Source: Pseudidiomarina piscicola
GTDB taxonomy: Bacteria; Pseudomonadota; Gammaproteobacteria; Enterobacterales; Alteromonadaceae
Assembly (NCBI RefSeq): GCF_902806985.1
Contig: NZ_CADCXY010000002.1
Coordinates: 310,001 to 374,000 of the forward strand
Length of the DNA: 64,000 nt
Direction of reading: 5' to 3'
In this document: piece by piece, positions 44,077 to 51,295 of the stretch
Position numbering within the stretch: the stretch's first letter is position 1
How the letters are laid out: each line of letters begins with the position of its first letter
Made by a program: the position numbers and the translations under genes
The notes under the pieces: model-generated
Told to the model about the DNA's origin: nothing
The model's database searches: none
What the model saw: only the letters and a program-made list of their open reading frames with translations

Positions 44077-44917
44077 GATCTGGCTCCTTGAACATCAGTC
44101 GCTGCCCCTGCTCGTACAGCACAGGGTACGGTAGCGGTTCGCCATCCTGGGTGACGGTGCCGGGAGGAAAGTACACCACCATCCAGGATGGTAAGGCACC
44201 ACTGATCGTGCGGTAGAACTCGTCCACAGGGAAGCTGAGTTGCTCATCTGACTGCCGGAAAACAAGGCGGGAATAATTCTCTGGATGATTGGCCGCAATG
44301 TTGTAGCTTTCAGGCTCAGCGCCTTCCACGTAGGCCGGAGACTTCCAGCGATTCGGCGTTTTGATGTTGTAAGCAACCACACATTGACCAGCACCGCATC
44401 CATGCTCAGTGCTTTCAATCGACCAGAGCATCAGTGGATGGCCGTCAATCTCAGGCGTTTCCACGTTACTGAGTTTGGTGGCACTCAACGCCATATCATT
44501 GGCAGCTACCCGGATGGCCTGGTCAACCAGATTTACATACTGCTCATAGGCCTGAGCCTCTGAAGTGGCCATCGACGCAGGCATCCATCCCATCAGGCTT
44601 GGTCTCGCCGATGGATTGTCCGGTGTCATCAGGATGTCGGTAGCGTTGAACAAAAACGTTTGGTTACCCGATAGATGTCGAAGCGGTGCACCGAATGAGG
44701 TCGCCAGGCTGGCGAGATCCAGTAATGGCACCAACATGCCTTTATTGTAGGAGCGGGTACCATCCTCAGAATCCCGCAAGTCCATATCGTAGATGCCACC
44801 GGCTCTCGCCAGGTTTAAGGCCCGAGACTCTTCCGGATTGTAAGCTCGTGGGGTAGCCGCGCAGCCAGCCAGGGCAGCGGCCAATATTGCCGTAGTTAAG
44901 GGTGCTAATCTTTTCAT
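44069..44917 (-). CDS. Lipoprotein of unknown function
   Basis: 282 residues with a lipoprotein signal peptide (lipobox LAGC: MKRLAPLTTAILAAALAGCAAT). The mature part has no recognised domain; it holds four cysteines in the second half, including the pair in EHGCGAGQCVVAY. It probably sits in the outer membrane. It is the first of a three-gene run with the transglutaminase-like and membrane proteins, and a palindrome at 44941-44962 lies 24 bases before its start. Confidence 0.65.
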   Translation of the reverse strand: MKRLAPLTTAILAAALAGCAATPRAYNPEESRALNLARAGGIYDMDLRDSEDGTRSYNKGMLVPLLDLASLATSFGAPLRHLSGNQTFLFNATDILMTPDNPSARPSLMGWMPASMATSEAQAYEQYVNLVDQAIRVAANDMALSATKLSNVETPEIDGHPLMLWSIESTEHGCGAGQCVVAYNIKTPNRWKSPAYVEGAEPESYNIAANHPENYSRLVFRQSDEQLSFPVDEFYRTISGALPSWMVVYFPPGTVTQDGEPLPYPVLYEQGQRLMFKEPDHE

Positions 44918-44940
44918 TATGTCCTCCTGCTTTCATTAAA

Positions 44941-44962
44941 TATTCTCATGAGGTTGAGAATA
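44941..44962. promoter_or_regulatory. Palindrome upstream of the lipoprotein gene
   Basis: TATTCTCA and TGAGAATA are perfect inverted arms with a 6-base spacer (TGAGGT). It is placed as an operator for the lipoprotein run. Confidence 0.5.
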
Positions 44963-45057
44963 TGCAAGAGGAAAAATAAAAATAATCTTTATAAATCAAT
45001 AGTTTGTACTGATAGAACAAAGTTCCTTTCGCTCAAACATATAACGACAGACACACT

Positions 45058-45115
45058 GCCGTTACGTTGAAGCTCATGTGTTGTAAAACACTATAAAATG
45101 GTAGATGGTAACGGC
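45058..45115. repeat. Inverted repeats in the leader of the VPA1262-like gene
   Basis: GCCGTTAC (45058-45065) and GTAACGGC (45108-45115) are perfect inverted arms 42 bases apart. Between them lie a GTGTT/AACAC mini-hairpin and TATAAAAT, a possible -10. The gene's ATG is 53 bases further on. Confidence 0.5.
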
Positions 45116-45167
45116 GAGGAACGTACCAAATTACATAGTAGATACAAGTGCATAAATCGGGGCAAGA

Positions 45168-48100
45168 ATGAATAAAGCGTTTAAAGACAATAAGGTCAGC
45201 ACAACATTAAAAGACCTAATAGGTGACACTAGGCTGGCTCGCTTATTCTACGGTGATCCTCGGCCATGCGCTGTACAGCTTTGGATTCTTCAAGTTCATT
45301 CCACAGAAACGACTAAAAACCGGATTATCTATGGTCGTGTAGTACCATACTCACATTCTAATAATTCTTGGTCTTTCAGCAATAATGACAAATTTACGAA
45401 TCTTGAACATTGCAGAGCGAAAATAACCCGGCTTAATCTGTACATCGGTAGCAATTTATTAAGTGATTTTCTGGAAATGCTTTGTGATGGAGTTAATATT
45501 TCCACGATAAGCGATACTTTAGGTCTTGAGCGAAAAAATAAGTTTGATGAGAAGTTTGGCACAATATTTTTAGATCCAAAAAAATTAGTTTATAAACCCG
45601 TAATATATCTTCTTAACAAGGATGCGTTCGAACTTCACTCGACTACTAGCCCCCATGGAGCAGCGGGTGCCATTAGCGCATCGATCACTCAAGTAGATAA
45701 ATCATCTCTCTTCCAGGACAACCATAATTATCGTTCCGACCTTACAAAGTTTATCGTCGAACATCTAAATTTTGACACTGGATTGAACTTTGAAGATAAC
45801 GATAAAGTGCGATTTGGTGATATTGAGTTTCTCGTTTTTCCGACTTTAGATGAAAAAGAGAAAAATTTACTTGAAGTTGTTTGGGGCGATGAAAGACGGA
45901 AATTAAGCGTTAAATTCGACGCCAAGAATCTTCCTAACTACCCTGATTTTCTATTCAACATTAAGATCTATAACAGCGGTCAAATTATATACTCAAGGAT
46001 TGCAAATGCGAAACAGTACGACAACCGCATATATATGCGCGAGTTTGATATTGATAGAACAGTTAGATCCATCGCTGACTCTACTGAACTAGAAATCTAT
46101 GGTTTTAATGTCGAAGATAGCGAAGAAAATATATTATGTTGCAGGTGGCGCACTGGATATATTCGAGAAATAAATTTTCAAGCTAATGTGGTCGGTGGTA
46201 ATTCAAGCTCTGTTAAATTTGATTGGTTAGAGAACACGGTCAAAGAAAAGCAATCTAGCCGCGTGAAAGCAGTATTAACTAAAAACACAGGAAACCATGG
46301 GTTTGCTAGCCAAGTGGGCGGCCGGGAGGCTGACCCTTGGGTTGCTGTAAACCGCGAGCTAAGCCCTATTTTTAATAAACTGCACCCAAAAAAATCGGAT
46401 GCAAGGTTTTTCGAACGTTATGGACCAAGCGATGGTGAAGGCCGTTTACAATTTGTCGAATGGTTCAAAGCTCTCTTTTCAAAATATAACGACAGCCAAA
46501 TAATAATTTTCGATCCCTATTTTGATTCGGCTGGATTATCGTTGCTTTCTTTATATGCTGCGCCTAAGTGTAGCTACATAGTATTTACCTCACTACCAAA
46601 ACAAAAAGGTGACGAGGAAAACCCTACTAATCGTAATAGAGTAGACGATCTAGTTACTGCTTGTGAAAACAATAAACGAACCCTTTCAAAAATAAACCTC
46701 AGAATCATTGGCTTAAAAGACGGAAAGCTCCACGACCGATATATCCTGATTATAGGAAGCGATGGCTTACCAATAGTTGGCTTTAATTTATCAAATTCCT
46801 TGCAGAAAGTGGCAGAGAACTATCCCTTACTTATTACGCCGATACCATCTGATACTTTGTTAGAGGTTGAAAAATATAAAAGTGGCCTTTTGAAGGACTT
46901 AGAGGCAAAAACATCTGATTCTGAAGAAAACAACCCTGGATTAAGCAAACTATATGTTTCTTCCGAAGCTCCAGGGAAAAATGTAAGATACGAGCCACTA
47001 AAAATACTGAATAATGAATTAGCAGGCGACATCCTATCAATATGGGCTAACGAGCCTTCATTAACAGGATTATACGGTGCACCACTGAAAGACAAGTTGA
47101 TATCTCTTGAGCTATTAGAAGGGGACTCACTTAACTTGATCGATCCTCAGGGGTTCTTAGCCTGGGTAAAGAAAAAGGTCAGCTCTGAAGATTTCATGGA
47201 TCAATGGGAAGTGGTTGGTGAATTTTTGGCAAACTCTAGAGCTGGTGATACAGATTTTCAAGAAATATTAAGTGAAACCTCGTTCTTACAGAATCTCATG
47301 GGGTACCTTACTAAATCGATACAGCGCACCCATAAAGATCTGGATACTGATATAACTGTCTTAGAACCTCACCTATTTCAAAGACCAATTGAAAAGCTGC
47401 TGTGTAGCTCTTACCAGCTTCATCATATGTGCCATATGACTAAATATACAGCACTTACTTGGTCAGAATATTTTGCAATAAAACTGCTTTGGTCATATGA
47501 CCCAAAATCATTGTTAGAACTGGTTGCTGAAGAATCGCCTAAAATTCCGAAAGAGCCGGATCATGCTGACATAATTAGGCTGTCATTGTTAAGCCAAATT
47601 GTTAGCGAGATCTCCCTATCCATAGAGCTGCTACCAAACTATTCCCGCACATGCACTTTATTGAATAGTTGTAACGGTTTAATTCGATGGATGGGCTTAT
47701 ATGCTCTAGAGCAGATGATTGATCAAACTAAGGACGTCACATCAGAGCTGGGCTTGCTTTCAAGATTTGACCGCACGGAAAAGGTAAGATATTTAGGTTG
47801 GTTGGTGAACAGATCGGCAAATGATGAAAGAAAACGTGATCAATACGAGAAATTATTAGTCGCACTCAAAAGCGAACTACCAGAACAGCTATCTGGAAGT
47901 GATTTGAGGCACGTAATCGATTCGATGAGAGGCCATATGCGCCAATTACCATGGACAGAACCGTGGTTGTTTCGGGATCTAGTTTTACCTCTACTTCAAA
48001 GTGAGCAAGCTGATACGGATGATGCTTGCAAAATCTGGATCGAGGAAATCGTTTCATTGATAGGCCCAGCTGAAAGCAGGAATTCAAGACTGTTCCAACT

Positions 48101-48491
48101 TTCACGGGAAGGGCAGATGACAAATACTTGTGCATTTATCGTCGCTCATAGTACGCCTGAGCAACAAAGACAAGTAATTGAATTGATCAGACCCATTTTA
48201 AATAAGCAGAAAAGAGTTTTACAACAACCTCTGGCAAGTACGTCTAACTGGTCTTGTTGGAACGATGCTTTGGTAGTCTCAATGTGGATATTGGCATTCA
48301 CTAGGTGGTGTCAATACTATTTAACCGAAATGAAGCAAGCTAATGTAGAATTAGATAACTTGTCAGGAGAAGCAAGCGCCCTTGCAATGTTAAGGCCTAT
48401 GGAAGAATGGGAGTCAGAGGGGACAGGAAAAGACAGAGACCTGGCCTCATTCCTATCCCAAGCTGAAGATCTTCTTTCGCAGTCGGAGTAA
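45168..48491 (+). CDS. VPA1262-like large protein with PLD-like core
   Basis: 1107 residues. The N-terminal 350 resemble the VPA1262 family N-terminal domain (RLARLFYGDPRPCAVQLWILQVH, IIYGRVVPYSH, GVNISTISDTLGLE). A middle section has PLD-like features: IIIFDPYFDSAGL (D449, D453), and LHDRYILI with H522 and R524, a one-copy HxR variant of HxK, then GFNLSNSLQKV. The C-terminal 500 residues are alpha-helical without a known domain. It faces away from the minus-strand cargo, is AT-rich, and is the last island gene. I infer defence from context; no function is established. Confidence 0.7.
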   Translation: MNKAFKDNKVSTTLKDLIGDTRLARLFYGDPRPCAVQLWILQVHSTETTKNRIIYGRVVPYSHSNNSWSFSNNDKFTNLEHCRAKITRLNLYIGSNLLSDFLEMLCDGVNISTISDTLGLERKNKFDEKFGTIFLDPKKLVYKPVIYLLNKDAFELHSTTSPHGAAGAISASITQVDKSSLFQDNHNYRSDLTKFIVEHLNFDTGLNFEDNDKVRFGDIEFLVFPTLDEKEKNLLEVVWGDERRKLSVKFDAKNLPNYPDFLFNIKIYNSGQIIYSRIANAKQYDNRIYMREFDIDRTVRSIADSTELEIYGFNVEDSEENILCCRWRTGYIREINFQANVVGGNSSSVKFDWLENTVKEKQSSRVKAVLTKNTGNHGFASQVGGREADPWVAVNRELSPIFNKLHPKKSDARFFERYGPSDGEGRLQFVEWFKALFSKYNDSQIIIFDPYFDSAGLSLLSLYAAPKCSYIVFTSLPKQKGDEENPTNRNRVDDLVTACENNKRTLSKINLRIIGLKDGKLHDRYILIIGSDGLPIVGFNLSNSLQKVAENYPLLITPIPSDTLLEVEKYKSGLLKDLEAKTSDSEENNPGLSKLYVSSEAPGKNVRYEPLKILNNELAGDILSIWANEPSLTGLYGAPLKDKLISLELLEGDSLNLIDPQGFLAWVKKKVSSEDFMDQWEVVGEFLANSRAGDTDFQEILSETSFLQNLMGYLTKSIQRTHKDLDTDITVLEPHLFQRPIEKLLCSSYQLHHMCHMTKYTALTWSEYFAIKLLWSYDPKSLLELVAEESPKIPKEPDHADIIRLSLLSQIVSEISLSIELLPNYSRTCTLLNSCNGLIRWMGLYALEQMIDQTKDVTSELGLLSRFDRTEKVRYLGWLVNRSANDERKRDQYEKLLVALKSELPEQLSGSDLRHVIDSMRGHMRQLPWTEPWLFRDLVLPLLQSEQADTDDACKIWIEEIVSLIGPAESRNSRLFQLSREGQMTNTCAFIVAHSTPEQQRQVIELIRPILNKQKRVLQQPLASTSNWSCWNDALVVSMWILAFTRWCQYYLTEMKQANVELDNLSGEASALAMLRPMEEWESEGTGKDRDLASFLSQAEDLLSQSE

Positions 48492-48591
48492 CTCTGCTGT
48501 CATAGGGGCGAACAACTTGGCAGTCGGTCATACCATTCAATTAAGAGTGGATATTGACAGATGCAGAATAATCGAACAGGAGATACTTTAT

Positions 48592-48615
48592 GTTCCCAGT
48601 TTCCCACTTTTCCCA
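48592..48615 (-). repeat. Triple TGGGAA site, right copy
   Basis: Inverted copy of the left triplet with the same 9 and 8-base spacing and 22 of 24 identical bases, 131 bases inside attR. The pairing of sites near both ends suggests use by an excision or replication protein. Confidence 0.75.
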
Positions 48616-48690
48616 GGTCCTTAATGGGGAATCAGCATTCGGATCTACAGAAACTTGCAAATATTTAGACTTTTTTCGCAAATTTCAGCA

Positions 48691-48715
48691 CTCCGAGAGT
48701 GCTCCGAAAAACTTA
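48691..48715. repeat. Right arm-type inverted repeat of the island
   Basis: Reverse complement of 26312-26333 apart from a 1-base and a 2-base insertion. It ends 31 bp before attR, where integrase arm sites are expected. Confidence 0.6.
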
Positions 48716-48745
48716 CAAGGTACTGTTTTTAAAAGAAAACAAATA

Positions 48746-48763
48746 TTCTGTATCGGCAAATAA
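48746..48763 (+). repeat. attR: right attachment repeat
   Basis: TTCTGTATCGGCAAATAA reads FCIGK-stop, matching the left copy at 15 of 18 positions. It is probably the displaced original end of mnmE. The next 30 bases hold the hairpin that would have terminated mnmE. Confidence 0.88.
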
Positions 48764-48770
48764 AACCGCC

Positions 48771-48795
48771 AACCCTCCGAAATTTCCGAAGGGTT
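48771..48795. terminator. Bidirectional hairpin at the right island boundary
   Basis: AACCCT/AGGGTT arms with an inner CCGAAATTTCC segment. On the minus strand it sits 15 bases after the exported protein's stop and is followed by GGCGGTTTTATTT. On the plus strand it would have followed mnmE before the island came in. Confidence 0.65.
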
Positions 48796-48809
48796 GTTCG
48801 TGTTCGGTG

Positions 48810-49997
48810 TTAGGGTTGCGCCTCACAGACGTCCCAATGCCTTACGGTCGAAACAATGCATTGCCGGCTACCGTCTTCAAGGATTGAGCAAGTCTCCGTT
48901 TGAGTCCTCGTTACGCATCGGAAATACCCCAAATCCGGGCCAGCACCTTCGCCAGTATCCGCTGGGAACCACTGCGGCGAGCCTTGGCTAAGGGTTTCCG
49001 AGATTTCCGGGCTATCGAATAAAGTACTCAAGCAACCGATATCATCCTCATCGAGAAGGCTAACGGGTCCTTGAAGTAATTGTTCTAAATTGACCCCCTC
49101 AATACGCGAACTAGCGAAGACAAGATGAAATTGAAGATAGAGTCTTTCGAGCCCAGGGGCAGTCGCATCGCCTACATAACTTACGCGAAAGGCCAATCTG
49201 TCCTCTGATGGGTCTCCATTAAACGATACAATGTGATATAGATTGTTCTGGTTATGCTCAAAACTGAGCGAAATACCTCCCCTTCCCACAGAAAATCCGG
49301 TCAATTCTGTGTCTCTAGTGAGCGATTGAAATGATTGAGAACCTGCCGCGTTTGCTAATACATCGGCCATAATACCCTCTAGTTCCGTTCGGTAACTCGT
49401 ACTCGTGAAATAACGTACTGGGCTTACACTACAGTCTTCGCCGCCGCTGTTTGGATCTGAACTAGATTTTTGTTCGTCAGTATTTAGGGCAACGGAAATG
49501 TCATTACTGGTAATATCCGTTACTGACGGCGCAGCGCGCATCATTTCACGAAAATCCTGGTCCGTTTGATAAAATAGTTGCAGAGCCTCAAAGTCTTGGT
49601 CGCCTATCGTCAACTCAGTGATAACTGGGTTAGTACGGTCGCACGAAAATTGGCTACATGGATAGTTCACGCGATATTTAAACGCTTTTTCGGAGACTGG
49701 ATTCGCAACGATAAAGGTACTGAATACGGGTTCACAAGCAAATTCACCGGGCTTAGGTAATGAAGTACCGGTATTGGTTGCAAAACAGTTCGGTTCCGGG
49801 ACATGTTGTGCCGCAACCCACTCGGCTTTCTCAGCATCGCAGGTATCGCAAGAATAGATTTTGTCGGTCGCCAGTGCAGCAGACGAACATAGCGCGGCGG
49901 CTCCCACCAGCAGCGCGCTAAAGAACTGCGGCACGCGACGGTTCGTTTCCATGTGGTTAGTTTCCATGTGGTTAGTTTCCATGTGTTTTGCACGCAC
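48810..49997 (-). CDS. Cys-rich exported protein of unknown function
   Basis: 395 residues from a GTG at 49997, with alternative in-frame ATGs at 49982, 49967 and 49952 given by a tandem METNH repeat. After them VPQFFSALLVGAAALCSSAALATDK is a signal peptide. The mature protein has many cysteines (YSCDTCDAEKAEW, PCSQFSC, VTRTQTETCSILEDGSRQCIVS) suggestive of disulfides in the periplasm or outside. No family is recognised. It lies on the host side of attR. Which start is used is uncertain. Confidence 0.6.
   Translation of the reverse strand: MRAKHMETNHMETNHMETNRRVPQFFSALLVGAAALCSSAALATDKIYSCDTCDAEKAEWVAAQHVPEPNCFATNTGTSLPKPGEFACEPVFSTFIVANPVSEKAFKYRVNYPCSQFSCDRTNPVITELTIGDQDFEALQLFYQTDQDFREMMRAAPSVTDITSNDISVALNTDEQKSSSDPNSGGEDCSVSPVRYFTSTSYRTELEGIMADVLANAAGSQSFQSLTRDTELTGFSVGRGGISLSFEHNQNNLYHIVSFNGDPSEDRLAFRVSYVGDATAPGLERLYLQFHLVFASSRIEGVNLEQLLQGPVSLLDEDDIGCLSTLFDSPEISETLSQGSPQWFPADTGEGAGPDLGYFRCVTRTQTETCSILEDGSRQCIVSTVRHWDVCEAQP
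49945..49985 (-). repeat. 15-bp tandem repeat encoding METNH
   Basis: Two full copies of a 15-base unit (GTTTCCATGTGGTTA on the plus strand) and 11 bases of a third. Each unit carries an in-frame ATG. Copy-number change would keep frame and add or remove five residues before the signal peptide. Confidence 0.85.
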
Positions 49998-50152
49998 TCA
50001 ATACTAACCATCTCAAAAGAAACATCAACAATTTAACTACAATTGTTCAAGGCAATTTTATCTATCATCTAGCAATCAACCGCTAAATCAGCAAAAATAG
50101 GCGAACCTTTGAGGCTTCGTTAGCCCCCGCAAAAACCAATGAGAGCTACAAT

Positions 50153-51295
50153 ATGGGACTCATCCTGAAATTAGTATTAGGTATTGTTTTCGGTACCTTG
50201 ATCGGTTTATACATGCCTGAATGGTTCACTCAGCTATTGCTTACGTTTAAAGTTCTATTTGGTGAGTTGCTATTCTTTACTATTCCATTATTGATTTTGT
50301 TTTTTATCACCAGCGGTATCGCTGGATTACCGCAAAATTCTGGCAAATTGTTAGGCAGAACCTTAGTAATTGCCTACCTATCAACGGTATTAGCCGGCAT
50401 TGCAGCTTACTTCATCGCCAGCCTAGTGGTGCCTTTGCTCAACGCAGGCGCCAGCCAAACGAATGCTTCAGCTGACGTTCTCGAGCCGTTCCTTACGGTC
50501 GGCCTGCCCCCTGTATTCGGTATTATGACAGCTCTGGTTCTTGCCTTTATTTTTGGTCTTGGAATTGCCGCAACACAAGCAACCCAGATGAAGCAACTGT
50601 CTGATCAAGGGCGCGATATCATCGAGCGTCTGTTAGCAAAGGTGATTATTCCCTTATTGCCATTCTATATTGCCGGTGTGTTTGCCGAAATGGCCCATGC
50701 GGGAACCGTTTTTCAAACGCTACAAACCTTCGGCATTGTGTTGCTTATGGCGGTGGCATTGCATTGGGTCTACCTAAGCACAATGTACGTGCTTGCCGGC
50801 TTACGCCAAGGTCGCAACCCTTTGGGCTTGCTAAAGAATATGGTACCTGCCTATTTCACCGCTCTCGGAACCATGTCGAGTGCCGCGACCATTCCGGTCA
50901 CCCTTCGCTGTGCCAAAGAAAACCAAGTGAATGACGATGTCGCGAACTTTGTAGTTCCCTTGTGTGCCACAACTCACCTTGCCGGTTCAACCATTACTAT
51001 TGTTAGCTGTGCGTTAGCCGTTATGTATTTGCACGACGCTTTGGCGATTCCTTCATTTTTCACTGTTTTACCCTTTATTATGATGCTCGGCGTAGTGATG
51101 TTAGCGGCTCCTGGCGTGCCAGGCGGTGCAGTAATGTCAGCCGTTGGCTTGCTAGGTTCGATGCTGGGCTTTGGCGAAACAGCCATTGCTTTAATGATCG
51201 CGCTCTACATGGCGCAAGACAGCTTCGGAACAGCCTGTAACGTAACAGGAGACGGCGCAATCGCGTTATTGGTGGATGAACGCACTAACAACTAA
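50153..51295 (+). CDS. Dicarboxylate/amino acid:cation symporter (DAACS)
   Basis: 380 residues, hydrophobic throughout. It has the family landmarks MGLILKLVLGIVFGTLIG at TM1, a serine-rich GTMSSAATIPVTLRCAKEN re-entrant loop, and VVPLCATTHLAGSTITIVS and DSFGTACNVTGDGA near the C-terminus. It probably takes up glutamate, aspartate or dicarboxylates with Na+ or H+. Its end overlaps the FUSC gene start by 20 bases, so the two are one transcript. Confidence 0.88.
   Translation: MGLILKLVLGIVFGTLIGLYMPEWFTQLLLTFKVLFGELLFFTIPLLILFFITSGIAGLPQNSGKLLGRTLVIAYLSTVLAGIAAYFIASLVVPLLNAGASQTNASADVLEPFLTVGLPPVFGIMTALVLAFIFGLGIAATQATQMKQLSDQGRDIIERLLAKVIIPLLPFYIAGVFAEMAHAGTVFQTLQTFGIVLLMAVALHWVYLSTMYVLAGLRQGRNPLGLLKNMVPAYFTALGTMSSAATIPVTLRCAKENQVNDDVANFVVPLCATTHLAGSTITIVSCALAVMYLHDALAIPSFFTVLPFIMMLGVVMLAAPGVPGGAVMSAVGLLGSMLGFGETAIALMIALYMAQDSFGTACNVTGDGAIALLVDERTNN

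Larger units (their letters stand above)
26163..48763. mobile_element. Genomic island integrated at the 3' end of mnmE (about 22.6 kb)
   Basis: Bounded by 18-bp repeats matching at 15 of 18 positions (26163-26180 and 48746-48763). It begins with a tyrosine recombinase and carries HTH proteins, a DUF927 ATPase, RND efflux, a GmrSD-type protein, a PHP-SMC ATPase, MobI, a serine recombinase and a VPA1262-like protein. No T4SS, coupling protein or classical relaxase is seen, so it would need a helper for transfer. The 3' end of trmE/mnmE is the known SGI1 site, but the gene content differs from SGI1. AT-rich cargo genes differ visibly in base use from the flanking chromosome. Confidence 0.92.

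Noticed and set aside
26163-48763. SGI1 variant
   Set aside because: Same insertion gene, but none of SGI1's transfer-homologue genes or its integron are seen; only the site is shared.
49945-49985. TTCCATGTGG copies resembling parS halves
   Set aside because: The second half of the palindrome is missing in each copy; they are explained by the METNH repeat.
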